Shown one piece after another: positions 20,666 through 30,988 of a stretch of 64,000 bases of DNA. The DNA is taken from positions 930,001 to 994,000 of the forward strand of contig JAMYGW020000003.1 of NCBI GenBank assembly GCA_025617375.2, given 5' to 3'. The position numbers and the translations under genes were made by a program. Each line of letters starts with the position of its first letter. Position 1 is the stretch's first letter. The notes beneath the pieces are model-generated. The model was not told the DNA's origin and did no database searches. It saw only the letters and a list, made by a program, of their open reading frames with translations. The stretch comes from Acarospora socialis. Taxonomy: Eukaryota > Ascomycota > Lecanoromycetes > Acarosporales > Acarosporaceae.

Positions 20666-21546
20666 CGTATGATGTGCACGCGTACGGAGTGTGCGAGGCG
20701 TCGAATCTGGAAAGTATCTAAGCCAAGGATCAATTGTGGACTCTTGATTGAAAGACGCGCTTGGCTTGAAGAGGTCTCGGAGGTTAGTCCGTTCGACGCG
20801 TGATAGGTGATGCTACCGACTTGCACATTACCTACCCCACTTCGTCAGGCACATCACCTTAACTTACCTTACCTAGGTATGAACTGAGGTACTAAGGCCG
20901 CTTGCGGGACATGTACAGATGAAGTACGAGTACCTACTCCGCACGAACTAGAACCAATCTATTGGGATCCTCAATTACGGTACTCATGACTAGCGTACCT
21001 AGGTAGGTACGAAGTCTGTTTCGGCAGGCTGCGGCCGTCTAAACTTTCCTCGTCGGGACAACACGGCCCAAGCTAACGGAATGCAACGGCGCAAGCAAGA
21101 TCGGTAAAGTAAAAGTAGCTTCTTTGGAGGGGAAAAACCGAAATATTAATAACGAGGCAACCCACAGGTGACAGCAGTGCCACGAGGGGGCGGCAGTGAC
21201 ATATCATACCTCATTCTACCATGGCAGGCACATCTCCTACCTAGCCCTTCCCACTCCCATATATACTGTATCCCCTACTGTGATGTAGCTTGATATTGAG
21301 GACTTGTGAAGTCTACTCTTCTCCCCTCCCTCATTCACTCCAAATCAACTGATTTCCTCTACCCCAACGGTCCTCGTCTTCAAGACCCGACGTGTGTTCA
21401 GCGCCATTACCTCATCCGGTTATTGATTGTTAGAGCCTTACCAAGCTTAACAATCCTCCATAGACCTGGATCGCGTCGCTAACCCACTTCATACCGTTGC
21501 TAACACTTTCCGCTCCCTCGCTCCTCACTTCCGTTTCAACATAACG
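20666..21546. promoter_or_regulatory. Divergent promoter region, HIRIP3-like gene / TPS1
   Basis: Contains TATATAC at 21260-21266 on the TPS1 side, and stress-response-like AGGGG/CCCCT pentamers at about 21128-21132, 21185-21189 and 21273-21277, similar to STREs that bind Msn2/4-type factors upstream of trehalose genes in yeast. A pyrimidine-rich leader precedes the ATG. Near 20870-20880 and 20995-21010 are copies of an ACCTAGGTA-type motif. Function is inferred from motif presence only. Confidence 0.4.
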
Positions 21547-23237
21547 ATGCCTTCTCAAGTGCTCAAGGAGGACGCCAGGCTATTACTTGTCTCCAATCGG
21601 CTACCCATCACCATCAAACGCTCGGAGGACGGCAGTTATGACTTTTCCATGTCTTCCGGCGGTCTCGTCAGTGGTTTGAGCGGCTTGTCAAAAACCACTC
21701 AGTTTCAGTGGTACGGATGGCCTGGTCTCGAAGTTCCAGGCGCAGAGGCCAAGAATCTCACCAAGAGACTCAAAGACGAATACAATGCGATCCCTGTCTT
21801 TATTGACGACGAACTTGCGGACAGGCATTATAACGGGTTCTCCAGTATGGCTACCTGTTTTGTGCGAAATTGTAGTCGTTTAGACACTGACCTTCGTGGG
21901 TGATAGATTCTATCCTCTGGCCTCTCTTCCATTACCATCCTGGTGAGATAACGTTTGACGAATCGGCATGGAACGCGTACAGGGAAGCAAATCGGCTGTT
22001 TGCGAAAGCGATAGCAAGCGAAGTCGAGGATGGCGACCTGGTCTGGGTCCACGACTACCACCTGATGCTCCTGCCGGCTATGCTGCGAGAGGAGATTGGT
22101 CAGACCAAAACCAATGTTAAGATCGGTTTCTTCCTACACACTCCGTTTCCGAGCAGTGAGATTTACAGGATCCTGCCGGTGCGGAACGAAATCTTGCTGG
22201 GGGTGCTTCACTCCGACCTGCTTGGCTTCCACACGTATGATTACGCAAGGCATTTCTTGAGCAGCTGCTCAAGGATCCTGTACGTTATCACTCTTTAACC
22301 CAGGGTATGTGTGCTACGAAGCTGACGCAGTACAACAGCGGTCTGGCGACCACGCCCAACGGTGTAGAGTTCCAGGGGAAACACGTCCCGGTTGGCGCAT
22401 TTCCAATCGGTATCGATCCCGAAAAGTTCACTGAGGGTCTGAAAAAGCCAAAGGTTCAAGAACGGATCGCGACTTTGGAGCGGAAGTTTCAGGGAGTCAA
22501 GCTCATGGTTGGGGTCGACCGGCTTGACTACATCAAGGGCGTACCGCAAAAGTTACACGCGCTGGAGATTTTCCTGACAGAGCATCCGGAGTGGATCGGC
22601 AAGGTGGTTCTGGTGCAAGTCGCCGTTCCTAGCAGGCAAGACGTCGAAGAATATCAGAACTTGAGAGCCGTGGTCAATGAGCTCGTGGGGAGGATCAACG
22701 GCAAATTCGGGACGATCGAGTTTATGCCGATTCACTTCATGCATAAATCCGTGTCTTTCGACGAACTCATCGCGCTGTACGCCGTTTCGGACGTTTGCAT
22801 CGTCTCTTCCACGCGGGATGGCATGAATCTTGTCTCGTATGAGTACATTGCTTCGCAGCAAAAGCGTCACGGGGTGTTGGTACTCTCGGAATTCACCGGA
22901 GCAGCTCAGAGTCTCAACGGTAGCATTATCATCAACCCTTGGAACACGGATGAACTTGCCAATGCTCTGTATGATGCGGTCACGATGGGAGACGAACAGC
23001 GTGCGATCAACTTCCAGAAGCTAGACAGATACGTGTCTAAGTACACCAGGTTAGTCATTCTCTTCTCGCTCTCACATCACTCGGGCCATGATGCTAATCT
23101 CTTGTTCTTCCAGTGCTTTCTGGGGCCAATCTTTTGTGGGTGAGCTCACTAGAATATCCAGCCAAGCGGAGAAGAAGATCCGAGTACGACAGGAATCGAT
23201 GGTCAACAGCGAGAAGACGCAAGTCAATGGGAATTGA
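21547..23237 (+). CDS. TPS1: Trehalose-6-phosphate synthase (GT20)
   Basis: Exons 21547-21844, 21907-22279, 22339-23049 and 23114-23237 give 501 aa, typical of catalytic Tps1. It joins UDP-glucose and glucose-6-phosphate to trehalose-6-phosphate in the cytosol, feeding trehalose synthesis and gating glycolysis. Visible GT20 motifs in order: LLLVSNRLPITI, the GG loop (SGGLVSGL), WYGWPG, VWVHDYHLMLLPAMLR, FFLHTPFPSSEIYR, GVDRLDYIKGVPQK (phosphate and UDP contacts) and STRDGMNLVSYEYIA. No phosphatase domain follows, so this is the synthase alone. The C-terminus ends soon after the fold (QVNGN). STRE-like and TATA motifs lie upstream. Confidence 0.96.
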
Positions 23238-24209
23238 GAGGCACTTCGGAAAACGGACTACCCCCTTATGTACTTTTCAAGGCGTATCAAATTGCTCTTC
23301 AACTTACTTCCTCATTTCATTGCAAGGCAATGCACACGTTCTACTCGGCCCTAAAATGCCAGCTGTAGTGCGGCTCTACCCACAAATACGTATGAACCTC
23401 TATGATACGGAGGATGCTATGTAAATTAAAGTAAACTGAGGAACATGATCAATTGATCTAAAGATTCTACTCCAATACAAAGAATGGAGAGCTTCAATCC
23501 CTATACTCTGTACTATAAGTGTAAATACACCTATCCTCTGAGTTCGTACGAGTATAGACAGCCAGTCACGGCACTTTCCGACAGACTTCAACTTCGGTAC
23601 GAAGTACAAGCATAGAGGCCACCTCAGAATCTGAGGCACAGGACTACTTCTTTGCAAAGATCAATCTTTCACTTCCGGACCTTCGGCCCTCCAGCTAGGA
23701 CCGTGTGGGTGTGGATTTCTCTGAAGTGCTTGGGATGAGGCTCAATCATGTGCTGTCAATTCTCTCAGCCAATCGCTTCGCCGCCAAGGACGAACGACAG
23801 CCAGTTGATTTAGAGTTTCTTAGGTTTCACGCTACCTATCACAGTACAATATAGACATGTATTTGAGCCTCAAGCTCTGCTCCCCCAACGAGCCAAATCT
23901 ACCACTCACAACTTCCACCAACACCACAATCATACCCACTTTCGACAGAGGCCTAACAAACAGGCCCACCCTCAGCGCCCACTCCCCAACACAACAGGCG
24001 CACCAATCCCACGCTCCAAGCCGCCATCCAAGCAGCGTTTTCTCCGATACATTCCACCTGCTCCGCCTGTTCCACCCACGACCACAACGACAACAAACCC
24101 CCTTCCCTCCTCCCCCTCCTCATCACATCGCACCGACTCTAAAGCACGAACCAAAGGGGCTGGCTCAACGCCCTAACCCGCCCGAATCGCAAACGCTCAA
24201 GCTAGCGAA
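23238..24209. other. Intergenic; pyrimidine-rich leader before uS17m
   Basis: 23238-23800 has no recognisable gene; a TACGAAGTAC motif copy is at 23598-23607. From about 23860 to 24200 the plus strand is strongly C/A-rich with few G, as in a fungal 5' leader. ORFs there are low complexity and not credible. Confidence 0.5.
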
Positions 24210-24899
24210 ATGTCTACCCCGACGCCGCGCACCCTCGCCGGCATCGTCGTGTCGGCCGGCAAGATGATGAAGACGGTCAAAGTGCGCATCGCGCAGCAGG
24301 TGTTCAATCCGCATATCCGAAAGGTACCTCTCCTCACCTCCCCTCCACCCCCCCGCCTTCTTTCTCCCGTCCTTCCCCTCCCCTCCCCTGTCCTATCCTA
24401 CCGATTCCTTACCCTACAGACCCCCCCCGACCCTGTTACACCCAATTCGCCCTCCCATCTCAAGTCGCTGCTATTCCAACTGCACGCCTCCACTCACAAC
24501 CACCTTCCCCTGGCCCGCCCGCCCCGCTGCCGCCAACACTCCCCCCTCCCGCTAACCCTAATAACGTAACAGTATTTCCCCTCCTCAACAACCCACCTCG
24601 TCCACGACCCGACCTCCGTGCTGCGCGAAGGCGACATCGTGCGCATTGCGGCCGGGTGGCGCGTCAGTCGGCGCAAGCGACATGTCGTCACGGAGGTGGT
24701 GGCGGCGTTTGGGGCGCCGGTGGAGAAGCGCGGACCGTTACAGAGTGAGGAAGCGGAGGGGAGGATAGAGAGGAGGGGGTTGGTGGCGTTGGAGGAGTTG
24801 GTGAGGGAGAGGGAGGAGAGGAGGGAGGCGAAGAGGGCGAGGAGGGAGGGGAGGAGGAGGGAGAGGGCGGGGGAGGCGGAGAGCGAGGAGGGAAGGTAG
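24210..24899 (+). CDS. mrps17: Mitochondrial 37S ribosomal protein uS17m
   Basis: Two exons, 24210-24323 and 24573-24899, give 146 aa. The uS17 fold is evident: GIVVSAGKMMKTVKVRI, FNPHIRK, then after the intron YFPSSTTHLVHDP..LREGDIVRIAAGWRVSRRKRHVVTEVV. It binds small-subunit rRNA in the mitoribosome. The 249-bp intron is the longest found here and is extremely C-rich. The C-terminal extension of about 50 residues is highly charged (REERREAKRARREGRRRERA) and encoded by an almost pure purine run. Start codon is the first ATG of the ORF. Confidence 0.88.
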
Positions 24900-25198
24900 C
24901 GCTCGTGGGCAAGAAGGGTGGTTTAGTTAGGAGGTGTTTGTATCATATGGGTCGGTAGTTGCGAGGATCATATTCCGTTGTCCCGCCGCCTACGCAGTTC
25001 ACATCCGGGCAGCAATCTTGATGTGAAAAAAAGAAACGGGCCAAACAAGGCATATCGTAGCGTGTCATTTCATATTATTTCAAATTCGACTCGACTCCCT
25101 TATCCCCCACGCCCAGCTATGCCAATCCCTCGCCAAACCCACACACACACCGCTTCCCAAACGACCCCCCTCCCGCAGATCCATAACCGCAGAGAAAA

Positions 25199-27979
25199 TC
25201 ACCCTCCTCTTTCCCCGAACTCCCTCGCCCACTCCTCAAACTCGCGGAGGCCCTGCTTGCTGATACTCGGTCTTATATTGACCAAGCTGGCCTCGAAATC
25301 CCCAAACTGGATGGGGCGGATCTGGTCCATGGACATGTGGAGCAGGGCCTCGCCCAGGCTGCGGAGCGGACCCATGGCGGCGTCTTTGGCGAGGGCGGTG
25401 ATGTCCGAGCCGGAGAAACCTGAGCAGTTCGGGGTGGGATGTTAGTGTGTGATTCCTGAGTGCGGGATGAGATTCGAGGGAGAGACGGGAGGGAAGGGGA
25501 TAGTGCTAGAGTTGAGAGGAGGCTAGCGCTAGAGTTGAGACGGGAAGAGGGAAGGGGAGGAAAGAGGACGTACCGTCGGTGAGTTGGACGAGGACCTCGA
25601 TGTCTTGCTCCGTGAGGCTGTGTTTCTGATGGCTCAGCAGCGTGCGCAATTGCAGCGCGCGGACATGTGCTTCCGGCAGGGGGATGTACTGTCGCCTGAC
25701 GAAACGTCGGCGCGCAGCCTCGTCGATGGCCCAGGGCATGTTGGTGGCGGCCAGCACTAGGACTCTACTGGCGTCGCCTTCTTTCTTCTCCTTTTCGGTT
25801 TGTTCTTTGCCGGCGGCTGCGCGTTGCAGGTCGGACCACTGGATGAGGAACTCGGTCTTGATACGGCGGGTCGATTCGTGCTCGTTGGAGCCGCCGCGCG
25901 AGGAGAGCAGCGAGTCGATCTCGTCGACGAAGATGATGGATGGCGCGAGGGCTTTGGCGAGCGCGAAGAGGGCACGCACTAGTTTCTCGGATTCGCCGAG
26001 GTATTTCGACGTCAGGCTGCTGGCGGAGATGGCGAAGAAGGTGGATTTGGATTCGGTGGCGACGGCTCGGGCGAGCATTGTTTTGCCCGTTCCGGGTGGG
26101 CCGAAAAGGAGCATGCCGCGCGCTGGCTCCCGCAGACCCATGAAGAGATCCGGACGGAGGAAGGGGTAGACGACGGCTTCTTTGAGGGCTTTCTTAGCGA
26201 TGTCAAGACCAGCGACGTCGTCCCAATGCACTTCGTCTCCTTTTACGACAATCTCGTTGAAAATCTGCTTTGCTGCATTCTCATCAACGCCTTTCGGTAG
26301 ATGTTTGGTGAGATACTCGACTCGCTCATCCCAAGCATCAGTAGCAGTTGAAGATTTGGACGAGTCTTTGGGAGGCGGGGCGGTAGGTTTTAGTGAGTCG
26401 GCCAAGAGTGGTTCGACGCGCTTCTTGCGTGTGGCCCGACGCGGCTTCGAGTCGCCGTCGCGACTACTGCTGGTCTGCTCGTCTCCGCTGCCTGAAGAGG
26501 TTGATATGTGTTTCTCCGGTACACGCGGTCTACTTCCGCGAGGTGTCGAACTGTTTGCTACAGGTCTCCTAGAGAGCCCACTAGGTGGTACTGCCGGGAG
26601 CGGTTTGCGAAGCGGTGAGCGTTGACGTGGGGGGCTGTAGGACTTGGAGGTGTTGGTAGGACCGGATGATCTGGCTAACCCAGGTGAAGCTGGAACCTTC
26701 GAGATGCCACTAGTGGGAGGATACTCGCTCCGGTATGATAGATAGTCCACAGGAGGCTTGGGGAGCGGCTCGGATGGTCTCGGTTTGTTTCTTTTGACAT
26801 CGTGTTTTTTGGCTTCGGCTGCGTGCGGTGGTGGTACCGGTGGCTTTAATAGTGTTGGACTCTGTGCTGGGTATGTGCGAGTGTCGATCGATTGCTTTGG
26901 AGAAACTTCTTGCCGATCCAGTGAGTTGGTCGGGGAATTGGTTTGGCGCGGCTCATCGTGCAAAGACCCCGCCTCCGGCGAACTGGATGTGCCAGCAAAG
27001 CTGTTGCTCCTCGAAGGGCCAGTGTCTGCGTCACTAGCGTTTACATGATCTGGCCCGGGCTTAGAAGTACCACTGAACGTATCGCGGTGTAAAGAGTTCA
27101 CTGTGGCAGTACTGCCTCCCTGGTCTGCTAAGCTTTGTCCAAACCTGTTACCCGTTGACCTCGACAGGGTGCCCCAGGCTAACCCTGCAGCCTTCGAAGC
27201 AGCTGGAGGACCTAGCCTTCGTCCACCCGCTGATCTAGGGGACTTCGATGGTCGTTTTCCGTCTTTCCCAGGTCTCAGTGTAGTCAACATTCGGCCCTTC
27301 CTATCCGGGCTCGGAGTCCGCGACGTGACATTCGACGGTATGGGCACGGTAGGCGGCGAAAGAGGCGTGGCTGGCCCTGGACTGCTCGCGTATGGAGCAC
27401 TCTGAGACCTTGACTTCTGAGATTCGGTGCTCTTCCTCCGTGGCACTGCCGGTCTTTGTGGCAGTGGTGGTGGTCGCCTTGACAGGTCCGGATAGTTTAA
27501 AGCCGGGACTGTTCCTTGACCAATATAACCCGCCTTCTCTCGATCCACCTTCTCTCCTGGCGTCTTTACAGATGGTGGCCGCCGCCCACGCACCGTTTCA
27601 TCGTCCGTTGATGACTCTTTCTCCTTCTTTGCTTCTAGACGACTTCGGCGTAGGGCCTCCAGCAGATCGACACGCTCCTTGCACTGTATCTCCATTTCAC
27701 GAAGGGAATCCATGAGAGCTTTCTCAGTCTCTGATTTTGGTCTGTAATTCGGAGGTACCCGGTAGGCATTGTGGTAATAGATCTGGTCGAGCGCGGAACG
27801 CCAGCTGCGGAGAGCCTCTTCTTCATTGTTCTGTAGCAGTCGATGTTAATGGCATTATAACAGTTGTTTCAGATGTTGAGTTTACTAACCTGCCCCTCGA
27901 AGTACACCGCAGTTGAGCAGATGAGATAGCAATCATCGTACGTCTTCTGCATGGAAGACGAAGTTTTATTGCGCATCAT
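25199..27979 (-). CDS. AAA ATPase of the Sap1/Yta6 (spastin/fidgetin-like) group
   Basis: Three exons, 27979-27890, 27830-25574 and 25419-25199, give 855 aa. The N-terminal 90 residues resemble an MIT-like helical bundle ([49 protein letters not shown]). About 430 residues of Pro/Ser-rich disorder follow. The AAA module holds [18 protein letters not shown], Walker A GPPGTGKT (about residue 605), Walker B IIFVDEID (about 660), the sensor and arginine-finger region [17 protein letters not shown], and a last exon with [20 protein letters not shown] and a Vps4-type end. Such meiotic-clade AAA proteins remodel microtubules or membrane complexes. The short ORF tail after 25574 is intronic. The 5' end could have a further upstream exon; MM at 27979 is the best start seen. 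Confidence 0.88.
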
Positions 27980-28844
27980 GGATGGTCAATCATGCAGCTG
28001 CAGCATCGCCTTCGCGAAGCAATAATACGTCCGATCGACCTAGAAGTAATGAATGTGTGGTGTTCAGGAGCACTTGTAAAGCTCTTGTGGTGAACCAGGT
28101 GCTGCAAGCTTAAGGCCGCGATAGGACTAGAGGGGTTTGTGACGTCGTGCCTCACAGCGGGCACCAGCGACTATATGTCAACTCGAGCACTTTAACACAA
28201 TGCTCCTTACGCTGAATATCTGTTCAAATCAGTTGGAATGAAAAATCCAAAATGTCTGAGCGTCAGGATGTATTGCAAGGCTACGTTCGAAGAGCTGTGG
28301 ATAGACTGTTGTGACGCCTCACGGGTGGCTGGAGGGACTTCGTCCAATAGTGTGGAAGATCTATCAGAGATATGATGTACATGTGTGAGAGGCAGATCTG
28401 AATTATGATTGATGGCCATTCTAGCCGTCTTGTGCACCTAGCTGTCACCGGACCTATGATTACATGCTCAAGAAGCGAACCGCTTCTCAACGCCCGACAG
28501 AGATCTTCAGACGTTATGACTGAGGAAGGAATAAGCATGTGTGATCACCCGAGATGTGACCCAACATGCTGCCACCGACTCTATCGTGGTAGATGCGATA
28601 TGAAAATCGCTCAATTCGTGAACGTGACGCAGACTTTTTCCAACGTCCGTGGCGCTTCAGTTGCGCCAACGCTGTAAATCCGACCAATGACATTTAATCT
28701 GCCCATTGCCGTAACTGTGTGCTCGTGAGATTTGGAGCCTCTGTACAATTATTGGGATATGTTATCGCCGTGATGGCGAAGTTGCGATGGGGGTTCGGTG
28801 TGGGAGTCGCAAGGATGACGAGCGGATGGAGGGCTGGGCCACAA
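27980..28844. other. Intergenic, no gene seen
   Basis: Lies between the AAA gene start and the end of the mitoferrin gene. Several 60-90 codon ORFs on both strands lack family motifs or splice continuity. Confidence 0.5.
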
Positions 28845-30162
28845 CTAGACGTCGTTCGAGTGGCGGATGAAGTACGCCTTTGCCATCTCGTATGATGTCC
28901 TGGTAATATTAGCATATAGCGCCGTCGAACCGGTTGGCTAGCAAATGGGATACTCACCAACAAATGGCAGTGCTAGGCATAGTAGTAATGATCCTAGGTC
29001 GCCATCCTCGGAAAAATCCTCCCCAGCCATACTGGCGTTTAATGATGGAAGCAGCCACGGCGAGTCCCTTCGCGGATCTAATCTCCAAATCATTGGCGGT
29101 ACCCCGTGTTTGTAACAAAGTCTTGATAACGTCCAGCGGTGTCGTTAAGCCAGCCGCAAATGCTCCAGCAAGGCCACCAGCCACACAATGCGTGACAGGG
29201 TCGTAGGCTTTCGACGGGTTCATCACTTTCGAGATAGACTCGTAGGCTGTAAACTGAAGTGCGGTAAATGGCACGGTCATACAGAGCGTGGTCGGGTATG
29301 AAACGTAGAAAGCGGAGAGACCTTCATTACGATAAACCGATCTGGCGCATTGTGTAATGGATCTGTACGTTGAACCGTGCACCTGCATCCGTTGTTTTAT
29401 GACTGTGATAAGTGTTAGCAGGTCAGCATTACACAAAGCTGTCCGTCCTACCGTCGAATGGGTTCATCAATGCATCGCTGGCAATGGTTGCGCACGCGCC
29501 GCTGGTAGCTACGAGAGGGTCAACGCTAGTCCAGTTGAGAGGTATTAACCCATTGAGGGCCTAACCCACCTGCAGCCAGAGGGTGATGCTCGTCTCCCTC
29601 ATTGCCACCCATGGCTTGCTTCACAACCTCATAGGTTGCGAAGTACACCGCATGCGCCGGACCTGGAGTACCTCGTCAGCAATGCAGCCCAGATGCTCTG
29701 GGATGCCCAAACCAACCCGCGCCCACTATTACACTAGATACGCCTCTCCATAACGATCCAAAGCCTTCTATCCTAGATATCGTGGCGACTGCGTTTGAGA
29801 GTCCGGTGTAAAGGGCTGCCGGTGATGGATTTATGACCTGCATTCGAGTCTGACAGCCGTTAGCACCTGACTTAGAATGGAGAGTAGCGTAAGGCGAACC
29901 TTCAAAAGGTCGATGGGGTACATGACGGAGTGTTCCTAGAGTCTATGTGAGCTTTGTCCTAGATGATAGCGACCGCGCCTGAAAGGTGGAAATACGGCGA
30001 TGCCGGCGAATGCGCCCGCCAACATATTGGCACCCAACGAGAAGTTTGGTGGTAGTCCTTCATAGCTGATACCCAAGTGTCAGTAGGCTTCAAAAATTCC
30101 GAAATGTCCAAAGAGAATCCATACTCATATTCCTCGACTGGTATTGGGTCGTGGGCGGCCAT
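28845..30162 (-). CDS. Mitoferrin, mitochondrial iron carrier (SLC25; MRS3/MRS4 type)
   Basis: Eight exons (30162-30125, 30065-29996, 29934-29899, 29849-29717, 29662-29570, 29508-29452, 29402-28958, 28899-28845) give 308 aa. Three mitochondrial-carrier repeats are present, each with a PX[DE]XX[KR] signature: MYPIDLLKTRMQ, MNPFDVIKQRMQ and TTPLDVIKTLLQ. Mitoferrin-specific blocks include LPPNFSLGANMLAGAFAGI, VGAGPAHAVYF and CARSVYRNEGLSAFYVSYP. It imports ferrous iron across the inner membrane for heme and Fe-S synthesis. Exon 3 is only 36 nt. The high exon number for so short a gene is striking beside its neighbours. BolA3-like and NIF3-like genes related to mitochondrial metal or Fe-S biology lie 12 kb away. 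Confidence 0.95.
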
Positions 30163-30988
30163 GGAGACCACCTCCGACAAGGGAGGGAAACACCTATCGT
30201 AGGCTTCCGAGAGTCGGTGATGACTCCGTGTGTTGGCACAGAAAACGAAGAAGTGAATGTGGTAGAGGAGGACCCGAGATCACGAAGCCACCTGGTGCGA
30301 AGGTGGTTGAGGTTGATGGATCTATTCAATTCGGTGTCGGCGTAGTTCTTGACTATCAAATTATTGAGCCTCTCGCCTCAATTCCATACATCACCTTGCA
30401 GAAGCCGATAGCGTAGCTCGGGTTCGAACCAGATCCGGTCTAGACCCTCTCCGTCTTGATATGAAATCATCAATGGAGAGATTGTTTTGCTTGATCTTTG
30501 AGCAGGTAAATCGAAATCTCTATTTATTTAGAGTATGACACTTTACTCTTTTTGATTCTAAGGTAGCCCTCTGAGCTGTCGCCCAGCTGTACTTTGTACC
30601 TTAAGGCGATCTATGAAGTTTTCTACCTTGGAGTCCTGACGGACCACGGGACGCTAGTGCACGAAGTAACGTCCTAGCGTCCTTTTTTCTTTATTGTTCG
30701 ACGGATATGCCCTAATCTGCATTGATAAGCCTGATGATAAAGATCTCAGCTGTCTTCCTAGGATACACTTCTTAATTAGTTGCAGGCTCAAGAGTAACAT
30801 ACTGTGTGAACATGATTCGAGCTTTGAGGAGTCCGATTGAGTCTTTCTGTATGAGTGCTACTCTACAAGTATAACAATTACCCTGGGAGCTGATAGCAAG
30901 ACACCCACCGCTTTCCACACTCCCGCTTGCCTCTCTGCGCCTTTCCAAAGCCATGCATGGATAACCCGCTACAAGTGGAAGCACTCGA
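30163..30988. other. Intergenic; hairpin with T-run inside
   Basis: No gene seen. A perfect hairpin followed by six T lies at 30649-30686 (separate entry). A GGTTCGAACC sequence at about 30420-30432 resembles a Pol III B-box, but no tRNA body can be folded around it. Confidence 0.45.
30649..30686 (+). repeat. Hairpin (9-bp stem, 16-nt loop) followed by T6
   Basis: GGACGCTAG at 30649-30657 pairs with CTAGCGTCC at 30674-30682, followed by TTTTTT. It could end a Pol III or small RNA transcript, or be chance. There is no recognisable RNA gene upstream. Confidence 0.45.

Noticed and set aside
23857-24267. 136-codon Pro/Ser/Thr ORF before uS17m
   Set aside because: C/A-rich leader DNA; low complexity and overlapping the real start in another frame.
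30380-30470. Possible tRNA because of GGTTCGAACC
   Set aside because: Only the T-arm/B-box resemblance is present; no A-box, anticodon arm or acceptor stem can be drawn on either strand.
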